DNA of 34,137 bases from contig OMIG01000185.1 in assembly GCA_900299035.1 (NCBI GenBank), positions 1-34,137 on the forward strand, read 5' to 3'. The DNA is from Pseudomonadota bacterium (lineage in GTDB: Bacteria; Bdellovibrionota_C; UBA2361; OMII01). Each line of letters begins with the position of its first letter. Position 1 is the stretch's first letter. A program made the position numbers and the translations under genes. Under the pieces are notes generated by a model that saw only the letters and a list, made by a program, of their open reading frames with translations, was not told the DNA's origin and ran no database searches. Of this stretch, positions 8,777 through 18,012 are shown piece by piece.

Positions 8777-9352
8777 CAAAGCGCGCCTCGCTTCTCATGA
8801 GCCATCAGCGCTCTGTCAGAGCGGGACGCCTTGCTCAAGCCTGAACATCACGTGAACGTGCTCCTGCTCGTAAACGTGAACGCACCCGACGAGGTAGCTA
8901 TCTCTCAGCCCAACTCCTTCAAAGCCGCACGACCGTGTCCGAGTCGAGGCCGAAAGCGCGAGACAGTCTGAGCACTCTGCGTCGCGCAGCAGAAACCAAG
9001 TCGTGAAAGCTGACTGCTCACCGGACAGCCTCCTCCCCGCTCTTTCTCCGCACGCTGTCGTAAAAAGATGTGCCGCACCGATGCCCTCTTTTTGCAAAGA
9101 CCCGGGCCACCGAGGCTCATCGTTGCACAGGTACCTCACTGATCTTACTGGCGAAACAGCTCCGCCCTGGCGATACTAGCGGCTTCGACCCTCTGCCGGC
9201 TCAAGCTAGCTAACAGCGTTCTACTGCGGTCACCCTGATTCCTGCCAACGACCCGCGGCAAAGATCATCTAACCTCTGCCTCAATCTTTATAAAAGCGTC
9301 GTATGGGGCTATAACCACTGTCGAATTTCTGGGCAACAAGGAGCCGTAGAAC
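8777..9352. other. Intergenic stretch between tdk and the E2 gene
   Basis: No convincing gene is present; open frames on the minus strand lack family-like patterns. A 6-base-pair hairpin at 8809-8823 (CGCTCT/AGAGCG, 3-base loop) may end the tdk transcript. A copy of the GTGAAC-rich repeat lies at 8850-8888. The AAGGAG ribosome binding site of the E2 gene is at its end. Confidence 0.6.
8850..8888 (-). repeat. Dispersed GTGAAC-rich repeat, single arm
   Basis: By eye, these 39 bases match the reverse complement of 15222-15260 at 36 positions. The element is built from overlapping ACGTGA/GTGAAC hexamers, starting ACGTGAACGTGCTCCTG. The downstream GCTATCTCTCAG resembles the GGCATCTCT sequence that follows the arm at 15111. 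So this is a partial, diverged relative of the elements at 15.1-15.5 kb. Confidence 0.75.
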
Positions 9353-10690
9353 ATGAAAGTCGAGATGATCATGCCGCAGATGGGTGAGTCGATTGCAGAG
9401 GCTACCATCTCAAAGTGGCGCAAGAAGGCTGGCGAGTCTGTCCAGAAGGACGAAGTCATCCTCGAGATCTCAACCGACAAGGTAGATTCCGAGATCCCAG
9501 CTCCAGCCGCCGGCACCTTGGCCGAGATCCTTTTCAATGAAGGCGATGTCGTTCCCGTTAAGACGAAGATCGCAGTTATCGACACAGCCGGCGGTGCCGC
9601 TGCGGCGCCATCAACGAACGGCGCTGCTGCCAACGGAGCCGGCAAGGCTCACGCTGCGCCTCAAGCCGCTGCCGCTCCTGCTGCAAAGCGAGAGGCACCG
9701 ACGGCAGCTCCAGCAGCAGCCGAGGAAAGCGGCCGTTTCTTCTCACCCCTCGTAAAAGGCCTGGCAGAGAAGCACGGCGTTGCGCTCTCGGAGCTTGAGT
9801 CCGTCCCGGGCTCAGGCCAGGGCGGCCGTCTCACAAAAGAGGATTTCTTAAAGTACGTCGAGTCGCGCGGAAGTGCTGCGGCGGCGCCTGCTGCTGCCGC
9901 TCCGGCTCCGGCTCAGGCTGCCAAGCCAGCGCCCGTTGCAGCGCGCCCGTCAGCTCCAGCCCAGGATGTTCCGTCGGGCGACTGGGGCGCGGACGGCACT
10001 CGCGTTGTGATGATGGATGGCATGCGCCAGGCTATCGCAGACCACATGGTGCGCTCGAAGCACACCAGCCCGCACGTCTACTCGATCCAGGAAGTAGACG
10101 TCACGAACATCGCCAACTGGCGCGCAAAGAACAAAGGCGCCTTCGAGAAGAGCGAGGGCTTCAGCTTGAGCTTCACGCCGTTCTTCCTTGAGGCGACGGT
10201 TCGCGCCCTTGAGGCCTTCCCGTTTGTAAACGCATCCGTCGATGGCAAGAAGATCGTCCTCAAGAAGCATGTGAACCTCGGTTGTGCAGTGGCGCTTGGC
10301 AACACCGGACTCATTGTTCCAGTCATCAAGCGCGCTGAAGAGAAGAACCTGGTGGGGCTTGCCCGCTCTCTCAACGACCTCGCTCTGCGCGCGCGCAACA
10401 AGAAGCTCGTTCCCGACGATGTCGCTGGCGGCACTTTCACGGTGACCAACCCAGGGGTATTCGGGACGATCATCGGCACTCCGATCATCAACCAGCCACA
10501 GGTCGCAATTCTCTGCCTCGGCGCCATCAAGAAGCGCCCGGTAGTGATTGATGACATGATCGCAATTAGGCAGATCTGCTACCTCACGCTCTCGTACGAC
10601 CACCGCATCGTCGATGGATCGCTCGGCGGGCAGTTCCTGGCATTCATCAGGGACTACCTCGAGAACTGGGACATGAAGCGCTCACTGTAA
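9353..10690 (+). CDS. 2-oxoacid dehydrogenase E2, dihydrolipoyl acyltransferase
   Basis: E2 is the core of the dehydrogenase complex and moves the acyl group from lipoyl-lysine to CoA. The 445-residue protein has one N-terminal lipoyl domain (1-75, lipoylated K43 in STDKVDS), then an Ala/Pro-rich swinging linker. A peripheral subunit-binding domain (about 125-165) reads SPLVKGLAEKHG...GGRLTKEDFL. A second Ala/Pro linker precedes the catalytic domain (about 215-445). H417 and D421 of SYDHRIVDG are the expected catalytic pair. The start follows an AAGGAG ribosome binding site. With the fused E1, lpdA and lipB on the same strand, this completes a complex, most likely pyruvate dehydrogenase. Alternatives are branched-chain or oxoglutarate complexes. 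Confidence 0.93.
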   Translation: MKVEMIMPQMGESIAEATISKWRKKAGESVQKDEVILEISTDKVDSEIPAPAAGTLAEILFNEGDVVPVKTKIAVIDTAGGAAAAPSTNGAAANGAGKAHAAPQAAAAPAAKREAPTAAPAAAEESGRFFSPLVKGLAEKHGVALSELESVPGSGQGGRLTKEDFLKYVESRGSAAAAPAAAAPAPAQAAKPAPVAARPSAPAQDVPSGDWGADGTRVVMMDGMRQAIADHMVRSKHTSPHVYSIQEVDVTNIANWRAKNKGAFEKSEGFSLSFTPFFLEATVRALEAFPFVNASVDGKKIVLKKHVNLGCAVALGNTGLIVPVIKRAEEKNLVGLARSLNDLALRARNKKLVPDDVAGGTFTVTNPGVFGTIIGTPIINQPQVAILCLGAIKKRPVVIDDMIAIRQICYLTLSYDHRIVDGSLGGQFLAFIRDYLENWDMKRSL

Positions 10691-10715
10691 GCCCCACTCA
10701 ACGGACTGCGGCTCC

Positions 10716-11276
10716 ATGCGCGTTATCGGCGGCACAGCAAAGGGGCGCGCGCTCAAGGCGGTTCCGGGCGACACGACTCGGCCGATACTCGACCGCGTCA
10801 AGGTGCCGCTCTTCGACATTTTGCGCCCTTCCCTGCCTGGCATCTCGGTGTTGGATCTCTTTGGCGGCACAGGCAGCGTGGGCATCGAGGCCCTGAGCCA
10901 GGGAGCTGCACACTGTGTGTTTCTCGACACGAGCGCGAAAGCCGTAGCGACGATCAAGCACAACCTCGAGACGACGGGGCTCGCCGACAGGGCCGAGGTG
11001 CGACACACCGACGCCTTTCTGTACCTGAAGAACTCGTCTCGCAGCTTCGACCTGATCTACGTTGCGCCCCCTCAGTACAAGGGGATCTGGATAGAGGCGA
11101 TGCGCCTCATCGCCGAGCGCCCTCACCTGCTCAACGCGAGCGGCCAGATTATCGTGCAGATCGACCCCAAGGAGTACGAGCAGCTAAGCCTTTCAGCCTT
11201 CACGGAAACGCAGCAGCGAAAGTACGGAAGCACGATCTTGGTGTTCTACTCGGCTGCCAGTCCGGACACGCCCTGA
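10716..11276 (+). CDS. rsmD: 16S rRNA (guanine-N2)-methyltransferase RsmD
   Basis: RsmD uses S-adenosylmethionine to methylate G966 of 16S rRNA (E. coli numbering) during 30S assembly. The 186-residue protein begins MRVIGGTAKGR, has the TRPILDRVK segment, and has the S-adenosylmethionine motif VLDLFGGTGSVGIEAL at about 45-60. The catalytic loop reads APPQ at residues 117-120 instead of the more common (D/N)PPY; from memory, similar APPQ forms occur in cyanobacterial-type RsmD, so the gene is probably functional. It begins 25 bases after the E2 gene and is probably co-transcribed. Other N6/N2 methyltransferases are possible but less likely given the N-terminus. Confidence 0.85.
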   Translation: MRVIGGTAKGRALKAVPGDTTRPILDRVKVPLFDILRPSLPGISVLDLFGGTGSVGIEALSQGAAHCVFLDTSAKAVATIKHNLETTGLADRAEVRHTDAFLYLKNSSRSFDLIYVAPPQYKGIWIEAMRLIAERPHLLNASGQIIVQIDPKEYEQLSLSAFTETQQRKYGSTILVFYSAASPDTP

Positions 11277-11293
11277 CGCTGAACGCGAGGCTG

Positions 11294-11331
11294 TGTAGCC
11301 CACGTAGCCGCTACCGGAACTCGGGGCTACA
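11294..11331. terminator. Bidirectional terminator-like hairpin between rsmD and dciA
   Basis: TGTAGCCC at 11294-11301 pairs with GGGCTACA at 11324-11331, and a smaller GTAG/CTAC hairpin sits inside the loop. The structure lies between convergent genes and overlaps the dciA stop. It lacks T-tracts, so function is inferred mainly from position. Confidence 0.45.
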
Positions 11332-11779
11332 GCGGGCCAACTCGGAACACAATGTCGGTTACGATGTCGCCCTTCTTGAGGTAGCGCGCCAGCTTCTGGA
11401 GAAGGACTTGCTTCTGGAACGTCAGTTCCTGGGCCCACGCCGAGTGCTTGACTGTGACGAGCAGCGCGCGGCGCGAGATGTACTCTGGCTTTGTCACATC
11501 AGCGATCTTGTCGCCGACGATCTCTCGCCAGTGGAGGATGAACTCGTACCGCTCGACCTTCTTGTCGAGCCCCTTGAAGGCGAGCGCTTTAGCCAGAATT
11601 CCTTTCACGAGCGTCAGGTCAGAGCGCACCCCTGCCCTGCGCCGGCGCGGAAACTCTCTTCTGGGCTCTTCGGAGTTCTCAGCCTTTCGCTCGGGCGAGC
11701 TTGCGCGCACTCCGCTGCCGGAGCTGCCGCCCTGCGGAGCCTCAAAGTCGGACGCGCTGTTGTTACCGGCTCTTTTCAT
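11327..11779 (-). CDS. DUF721 domain protein, DciA-like helicase loader candidate
   Basis: The 150-residue protein has a basic, low-complexity N-terminal arm (1-50) and a DUF721 domain (about 55-150). The domain includes HWREIVGDKIADVTKPEYI and VTVKHSAWAQELTFQK, both typical of the family. DciA, the best-studied member, interacts with the DnaB helicase and helps replication initiation in bacteria that lack DnaC/DnaI loaders; this role is inferred from family knowledge. DciA proteins often carry the domain N-terminally, whereas here it is C-terminal, so subfamily is uncertain. Its start lies 17 bases inside the end of the ftsB-like gene, indicating one minus-strand operon. Confidence 0.75.
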   Translation of the reverse strand: MKRAGNNSASDFEAPQGGSSGSGVRASSPERKAENSEEPRREFPRRRRAGVRSDLTLVKGILAKALAFKGLDKKVERYEFILHWREIVGDKIADVTKPEYISRRALLVTVKHSAWAQELTFQKQVLLQKLARYLKKGDIVTDIVFRVGPL

Positions 11780-12062
11780 CCGACGGGTCCTTCTTTTCGA
11801 AGATGACTACCATCTCATCAGAGCGTGCCATCCCGAGTTCGCTTCGTGCCGCCTTCTCTACTGTGCGGGCATCGGCTTGCAGGCCAGCGACCTGGCGCTT
11901 GAGTGAGTCGACTGACTCCTGAAGCCTCTCGTTGGCACGATGCTGCTGCTCTAGGCTGCGGGTCAGCGACCCTAGCTTTGTGAAGCCATCATCAGCCAGG
12001 AACGAGAAAAGGGCTGCCGCAACGGCGCACACGATCAGGACATTGGTTAGGGTAAGTCGCAT
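11763..12062 (-). CDS. FtsB/DivIC-like septum formation initiator
   Basis: This 99-residue membrane protein has a single N-terminal transmembrane helix (about 5-24). A coiled coil follows (about 28-75, including LEQQHRANERLQESVDSLK). The C-terminal motif VEKAARSELGMARSDEMV is characteristic of FtsB/DivIC proteins. It should join FtsL and FtsQ in the divisome. It overlaps the downstream dciA-like gene by 17 bases and diverges from eno. In many proteobacteria ftsB is adjacent to eno, which supports the assignment. Such small coiled-coil proteins diverge quickly, so I leave the symbol blank. Confidence 0.82.
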   Translation of the reverse strand: MRLTLTNVLIVCAVAAALFSFLADDGFTKLGSLTRSLEQQHRANERLQESVDSLKRQVAGLQADARTVEKAARSELGMARSDEMVVIFEKKDPSDEKSR

Positions 12063-12146
12063 GTGCTTCAGAGTACCGAAACAGGCCGACGGTAACCAGC
12101 GTTCTTAGCTCACTTCGCCTACCTTGGGCCCCATTTACTTCTGCTC

Positions 12147-12189
12147 GGCAAGGGGGGTAGACTCGAACCGCGCCCACGCGGGCTTTGCC
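12147..12189 (+). promoter_or_regulatory. Possible structured leader upstream of eno
   Basis: GGCAA (12147-12151) pairs with TTGCC (12185-12189) around an inner hairpin CCGCG-CCCA-CGCGG (12168-12181). It sits about 40 bases before the eno start, in the divergent ftsB/eno intergenic region. It might be a 5' leader structure or a protein-binding site. I see no known riboswitch pattern. Confidence 0.25.
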
Positions 12190-12218
12190 ATATCCAGGCT
12201 ATTTTATTGCAGATTTAG

Positions 12219-13513
<1,295 letters not shown>

Positions 13514-13514
<1 letters not shown>

Positions 13515-15025
13515 TGGGCTGGCTGCTCTCCCTCGCAGCAGCGGCGACGCTCGTTGCCGCCTGGTGGATGCCGGGAACGGCTGAGTGCGCAGCGCTCGGC
13601 TGGACCTCGGCAACCCTCTTCGCCGTTTCGTTCCTCAATCCGCAGCGGCGCATCTTGCGCAGCTTCGTTGCGGGACTTCTGACCTATACCGGAGGGTTCT
13701 ACTGGCTGTACGGAACTATCAGCGATTTCGGAGGATTCCCATTCGCAGCAGCGGCGCTCATATTTGCGCTGTTCGTCGTGGGAAGCTCCGTTCAGTTCAT
13801 CTTCTGGGCGTTCGCATGGGAGCGTCTCCCTGCCTGGGCCGCTCGGTTCGGCCTCCGCACGGCGCTGGCCTGGCTCGTCGCTTACCACTTCTGGATAAAG
13901 ATATTCCCGTGGGACTTCGGGCACACGCAGATCGGCTTCCTGCCGCTCGCGCAGATCGCTGATATCGGCGGAGTGACTGTCGTGACTTTCCTCATGCTGT
14001 GGGTCACGGAGTGTTTTGCCGCTCGGCGCACGGTGTCCCTCGCCTGCCGGACAGGCTCGTGCGCTGCCCTGGCAGCGGCGCTCTTCTACGGCGTCGCCGC
14101 CGAGCAGCGCTACGCCAATCCATCAGGGGTGCGCCTCAAGACTGCGATGGTGCAGGGCAACGTCTCTCTCCAGCGCAAGCACGACATGTCGTACTTCACA
14201 GTCAACCAGGAGCAGTACCTAAAGACGAGCGCGCACGTTGCAGAGAGAGACCTGCTCATCATCTGGCCCGAGTCGACCATCACCAAATTCATCCCGGCGG
14301 ACACTTCAGTCGCTTACCACGCGGTCGACCGAGAGACTGGCGAGCCGCTCCTTCCGTTTCTCAACGACGGCTCTGCGTTCCTCGTCGGAGGCCTAACGTA
14401 CCGGTCGCGCTCTGAGTACTTCAACAGCTCAATTTTGATCAGGCCTGACGGCAGCCTCGACACTCCCTACAACAAGATAATCCTGATGCCCTTTGGCGAG
14501 TACACGCCAATGAGCTCGTGGCTGCCTTGGCTTGAAGAGATCAACTCAACCGCAGGCCAGTTCACCCCTGGTGAGTCGCCATCCGTGCTCTCCTTCCCTC
14601 TCTCCTCAGGCGCTCAGGCCAAGCTTTCGCCGCTGATCTGCTACGAGGACGTGATCCCAGACATCGCGCGCAAAGCGACGCAGCTAGGCGCCGAGCTGCT
14701 AGTCAACCAAACGAATGACGCCTGGTTCGGGAAGAGCGTTGCTCCTTACCAACACCACATGATTGCGAGCTTCCGCGCGATTGAGAACCGTCGCTATCTG
14801 CTGCGGTCCACAAACACCGGGCTCACCGCCGTCGTCGACCCTCTCGGCCGCACCGCAGCATCGCTGCTTCCTTTCACCGAGGGAGTTTTGCCGATGGAGA
14901 TTGAGCTGCTCTCAGCGCAAACTATTTTTACCTCGTTCCCCGTCTATGCACTGTGGCTGCTGCTGGCTGTTATCAGCGCTTTGCTCGTGTGTCTTCCCCT
15001 GAAAGGGCGGGGCAATCGCTCGTAG
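13514..15025 (+). CDS. lnt: Apolipoprotein N-acyltransferase
   Basis: Lnt adds the third acyl chain to bacterial lipoproteins in the inner membrane. The 503-residue protein has an N-terminal block of about six hydrophobic helices (to about 195), a periplasmic nitrilase-like domain (about 208-470) and a final membrane helix. The catalytic triad is visible: E253 in WPEST, K321 in YNKIILMPFGEY and C376 in LICYEDVI. The NQTNDAWFG segment is also typical. The ATG overlaps the eno stop, so translation is probably coupled, although there is no obvious functional link to enolase. Its presence implies fully triacylated lipoproteins and fits the predicted lipoproteins elsewhere in the window. Confidence 0.95.
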
Positions 15026-15110
15026 CCTTGGGCTTTGTCGCTGCGCGTTTGCTGCCGCGATTTCTTAATCCCTATTTCCGCCATTCATGTAAGACGCATT
15101 CTGAGATACT

Positions 15111-15263
15111 CGTGAACGTGCTCGTAAACGTGAACGTGAACGTTCACGCAAACCGGCTGGCATCTCTCGCAGAGCGCCAAAGGCCTGACTTGGGAACAAA
15201 CTCGCAAGACTTCCGTATTTGCGGGTACGTTCACGTTCACGTGCAGGAGCACGTTCACGTAAA
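15111..15263. repeat. Long-armed inverted repeat, copy 1
   Basis: The left arm (15111-15152, starting CGTGAACGTGCTCGTAAACG) is an imperfect reverse complement of the right arm (15218-15263), with about 65 bases between. The arms consist of GTGAAC/GTTCAC hexamers. Inside the loop a small hairpin (CTCT-CGC-AGAG within GGCATCTCTCGCAGAGC) is conserved in copy 2. The right arm is identical over 46 bases to that of copy 2. Confidence 0.85.
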
Positions 15264-15269
15264 GGCAAT

Positions 15270-15301
15270 GGAGAGTGGACGAGCAACTTCCATCCCTCTC
15301 C
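15270..15301 (+). repeat. Spacer hairpin after inverted repeat copy 1
   Basis: GGAGAG (15270-15275) pairs with CTCTCC (15296-15301). The equivalent place after copy 2 has a different sequence that still pairs (15476-15498, GGAGGGAG with CTCCCTTC, 7-base loop). The conserved pairing despite sequence change hints at a structured RNA. Confidence 0.5.
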
Positions 15302-15305
15302 GCCA

Positions 15306-15460
15306 CGTGAACGTGCACGTAGCCGTAAACGTGAACGTACACGCCACCCGGCTGGCATCTCTAACAGAGCACCGGGGGCCTCGCTTCGCCTAACGAATTA
15401 GTAGACGTCCCTGTTTTGCGGGTACGTTCACGTTCACGTGCAGGAGCACGTTCACGTAAA
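15306..15460. repeat. Long-armed inverted repeat, copy 2
   Basis: This is a tandem second copy, about 196 bases downstream of copy 1 and in the same orientation. The left arm is 15306-15347 and the right arm 15415-15460. The loop keeps GGCTGGCATCTCT and AGAGCACC with AAC as the small hairpin loop. Sequence between the arms has diverged from copy 1 while the arms stay similar, which suggests the fold is under selection or is maintained by gene conversion. Confidence 0.85.
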
Positions 15461-15760
15461 TGCTATCGAGAACAAGGAGGGAGCACGTATCTCCCTTCCA
15501 CACGTTCACGATTCCATGGCGTAGGACAACAAACCTCAGACATAGAACATAGTTTCACGAGAGGCCCCTATAAAAATCAGGAATTTACGCATCAGCTGGT
15601 CACACCTCTCCTCACGGCAAAAAATGCCTACGGTCCCCCCCACCCCCTGCCGATAACTCCCTTGCGGGGAGCGGATCCTCGCGCCCTTCCGGCGAGGCTT
15701 GTAGCGCTCACGGGTGGAAGTAGCACTTGGGCTGTTTTTACTCAGTAGAGAGGTATGTGT

Positions 15761-16495
15761 ATGAAGTTCTCGTTGTGCCGTTGTGCAGTGTCTCGTTCAC
15801 TTTCTAGAGCTGTATCGTTCGCCGCTCTCGGGGCGTGCATTCTCTCGGCCGGCTGCCACTCGCCGCAGCCGGGGCCAGACAAGACTATTGCCGGCACTAT
15901 TCTCGGCGCGGGCTGGGGCGCGGGAGCAGGCGCCGTCGTTGGAAACCAAGTTGACGCCACCGGAGGCGGTGTTGCGGTCGGCGCGGGAATCGGAGCCGCA
16001 GGAGGAATGATGATGGGCGCTGGTTGGGACGTGCAGGAAGGCACGCAGCTTGTGCTCGCGCGTCAGCTGGCAGCGCTCAAGGTTCAAGGGCAGGCTAACC
16101 AGATTGAGCTTGAGAAGATCCAGGCTCGGCTCGACAGCACAACCGGAGCTGACCCTGTCGGCGGCGTCTACCAGGTCTTTTTTGACGAAGACCAGACCAA
16201 CTTGCGCATGGGCGGCCTTGAGGGGCTCGAAAAGCTGGCTGAATCAATTAAGGCAAACCCGTCGCTAGCCTTCATCACCGTGGCAGGCCACACAGATGAC
16301 ACCGGCAACGCCGAGTACAACGAGAAGCTGGCTAAGTCTCGCGCCGAAACGGTAGGAAGCTACCTGGCGTCACGAGGCATCTCGTCGGCACAGCTCAAGG
16401 TTAATGGCTACTCAGCGAGCAAGCCGATCGCGACGAACCGGACAGCTGCCGGACGCCAGCTCAACCGCAGAGTTGAGGTGTACGTTTCTCGGTAG
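15761..16495 (+). CDS. OmpA/Pal-like outer-membrane lipoprotein with glycine-zipper segment
   Basis: The 244-residue precursor has a signal peptide ending in the lipobox LSAGC (lipidated C32). A Gly-rich segment follows (about 43-88, AGTILGAGWGAGAGAVVGN and later GAGIGAAGGMMMGAG) resembling glycine-zipper domains. A short helix precedes a C-terminal OmpA domain (about 136-244). The peptidoglycan-binding signature is clear: VAGHTDDTGN...YN..L...RA and RQLNRRVEV. It should tether the outer membrane to the cell wall. ATG 15761 is chosen because the GAGAGG site is 7 bases upstream; ATG 15755 is too close to it. The combined zipper and OmpA layout resembles YiaD-type proteins. A strong terminator follows. 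Confidence 0.9.
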   Translation: MKFSLCRCAVSRSLSRAVSFAALGACILSAGCHSPQPGPDKTIAGTILGAGWGAGAGAVVGNQVDATGGGVAVGAGIGAAGGMMMGAGWDVQEGTQLVLARQLAALKVQGQANQIELEKIQARLDSTTGADPVGGVYQVFFDEDQTNLRMGGLEGLEKLAESIKANPSLAFITVAGHTDDTGNAEYNEKLAKSRAETVGSYLASRGISSAQLKVNGYSASKPIATNRTAAGRQLNRRVEVYVSR

Positions 16496-16527
16496 CAAAG
16501 AGACGCCGTCGGCGTTAGCCTATACGG

Positions 16528-16564
16528 GAGCGCAGCGAGTCCAGCTCGCTGCGCTCGCGTTTTT
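16528..16564 (+). terminator. Rho-independent terminator after the OmpA-like gene
   Basis: A perfect 12-base-pair stem is formed by GAGCGCAGCGAG (16528-16539) and CTCGCTGCGCTC (16545-16556) around a 5-base loop. GCG and a run of five T follow. It ends only about 26 bases before the thiolase gene, so any thiolase promoter must lie within or very near it, or transcription reads through. Confidence 0.85.
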
Positions 16565-16590
16565 GCAGACTACTTCAAGCAAAGCTCTCC

Positions 16591-17739
16591 ATGAACACAG
16601 CCTACATCGTCGATGCCGTCAGAACCCCTAGAGCCAAAAAGAAGGGGAAGTTCGCCTCCGTCCACCCGGTCGACCTTATGACGTTCCCCCTCAACGCCCT
16701 GGTCAAGCGGGCACACCTGCCGCCTGAGCTTGTTGAGGACGTGCTGGTCGGCTGCGTCACGCAGACCTCAGAGCAGGGCTGGTGCGTTGGTCGTGCCGCT
16801 GTGCTCGCCGCTGGCTGGCCGATCACGGTCCCAGCAACCACGATTAACCGGCTGTGCGCTTCCGGCCAGCAAGCATTCAACTTCGCCGCTCAAGGAGTGC
16901 AGTGCGGCCAGTACCAGCTCGTCGTTGCCGGCGGCCTTGAGCACATGACCCGCGTTCCCATGTTCAGCGACGGCGGCGGAGAGGCAAGCCCGTTGCTCCT
17001 CAAGCACCACCCGGACCTCGTTCAGCAAGGCGAGGCTGCTGAGATTCTCTGCGAGCAGTTTAAGATTACGCGCGCTGACGCAGACTCGTTTGCGCTCCGC
17101 TCTCAAGCAAACGCAAAGCGCGCACTCGACGAGGGCCGCTTCGCCAAGAGCATCTGCCCCGTGCCGTACCGGGACGAGAGTGGCGCAGAGAAGGTGCTCG
17201 ATCGCGACGACAATCCTCGGCCTGAAACTACGCTGGAAGCGCTTTCAGCTCTCAAGACAGTCTTCAGGGAAAACGGAGTTATCACGGCAGGAAACGCCTC
17301 TGCTATCGTAGACGGCGCCGCGGCGATCCTGGTGTCGGGAGAATCAGCCCTCAAGCAGCACAACCTAAAGCCGCGCGCCCGCGTTGGGTCTCAAGCCTCG
17401 ATCGGCTCGCCGCCGCGAGTCATGCTCACGGGGCCAGTAGAGGCCTCGCGGCAGGCGCTCAAGCGCGGCGGACTCTCAGTGAAAGATATCGACGTGTGGG
17501 AGATCAACGAAGCTTTCGCTCCGGTGCCTGTGATGACCATGCGCGAGCTAAACATCGATCCAAACAAGGTGAACGTGAATGGCGGCGGCGTCTCTCTGGG
17601 CCATCCGCTCGGCGCCACCGGCGCTATGCTGCTGGGCATGGCGGTCGATGAGCTGGAGCGCTCTGGTGGACGGTACGCGTTGGTGACGATGTGCATCGGC
17701 CTCGGGATGGGAACGGCCACCGTGTTAGAGCGGGTCTAA
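16591..17739 (+). CDS. Acetyl-CoA acetyltransferase (thiolase)
   Basis: The 382-residue thiolase either condenses two acetyl-CoA or cleaves 3-ketoacyl-CoA. The nucleophile is C89 in NRLCASGQQA. The EINEAFAPVP segment is present at about 300. The catalytic His is about H338 in GHPLGATGA, and the second Cys about C368 in TMCIGLGMGTA. The CIGLGMG loop has Leu where many relatives have Gly. The N-terminus (YIVDAVRTPRAKKKGKF) is typical of the FadA/FadI/AcaB group. No other beta-oxidation or polyhydroxyalkanoate genes are adjacent, so biosynthetic or degradative use cannot be decided. Confidence 0.9.
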   Translation: MNTAYIVDAVRTPRAKKKGKFASVHPVDLMTFPLNALVKRAHLPPELVEDVLVGCVTQTSEQGWCVGRAAVLAAGWPITVPATTINRLCASGQQAFNFAAQGVQCGQYQLVVAGGLEHMTRVPMFSDGGGEASPLLLKHHPDLVQQGEAAEILCEQFKITRADADSFALRSQANAKRALDEGRFAKSICPVPYRDESGAEKVLDRDDNPRPETTLEALSALKTVFRENGVITAGNASAIVDGAAAILVSGESALKQHNLKPRARVGSQASIGSPPRVMLTGPVEASRQALKRGGLSVKDIDVWEINEAFAPVPVMTMRELNIDPNKVNVNGGGVSLGHPLGATGAMLLGMAVDELERSGGRYALVTMCIGLGMGTATVLERV

Positions 17740-17945
17740 GATCTCGCCGAGGGGCCCCTGTCTGTAGAGCCGTTCACTTGGCTGTGCAGCAAGGAGACCC
17801 ATCACGCGAGATGAGTAAATTCAACCCCTTGTGCGGTTCGCTGATCTAATGGGCTCCATACCCTAAGCCCGTGAAACTGCGTTGCCGATTCCTCTCGTGA
17901 GGTCATGAGATGAAGTGAGTTCCTGGGGTGGTCCGATCCGCGCCC
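17740..17945. other. Intergenic sequence between the thiolase and coupling-protein genes
   Basis: No gene-like open frame is visible. A GGGCT/AGCCC pairing flanks CCATACCCTA at about 17850-17870, and AGGGGCCCCT is a short palindrome just after the thiolase stop. Neither is convincing as a terminator. The promoter and operator-like palindrome of the next gene follow. Confidence 0.4.
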
Positions 17946-17975
17946 TTGGATATATCGTAACTGCTCGAATATACT
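17946..17975 (+). promoter_or_regulatory. Putative promoter of the coupling-protein gene
   Basis: TTGGAT (17946-17951) and TATACT (17970-17975) are separated by 18 bases. The -10 matches the consensus at five of six positions; the -35 is weaker. A transcript would start near 17982, placing the palindrome at 18013-18047 in its leader. Confidence 0.45.
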
Positions 17976-18012
17976 TCCTCTCTAGCCGCTAGGTTATGCT
18001 TCGCCGAGAAAG

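Larger units (their letters stand above)
15026..15760. other. 730 bp non-coding stretch with structured repeats
   Basis: Open frames here are repeat-derived (Val/His/Asn or Arg/Ser strings) and unlikely to be genes. The first half holds two tandem long-armed inverted repeats, described separately. The second half (15500-15760) has small hairpins, for example CCTCGC/GCGAGG at 15677-15697, and ends with the GAGAGG ribosome binding site of the OmpA-like gene. Confidence 0.7.

Noticed and set aside
12121-12190. Possible tRNA or tmRNA on the minus strand, suggested by a GGTTCGAGTC motif
   Set aside because: The flanking bases do not form a 5-base T-stem, and no acceptor, D or anticodon arms or CCA end could be built. 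The motif is more likely part of the eno leader hairpin or chance.
15065-15400. Long open frames giving Val/His/Asn or Arg/Ser repeat proteins on both strands
   Set aside because: They arise from translating the GTGAAC hexamer repeats, overlap each other on both strands and have no ribosome binding sites.
15111-15460. CRISPR array
   Set aside because: Repeats are inverted, unequal and built of hexamers; there are no regularly spaced unique spacers and no cas genes.
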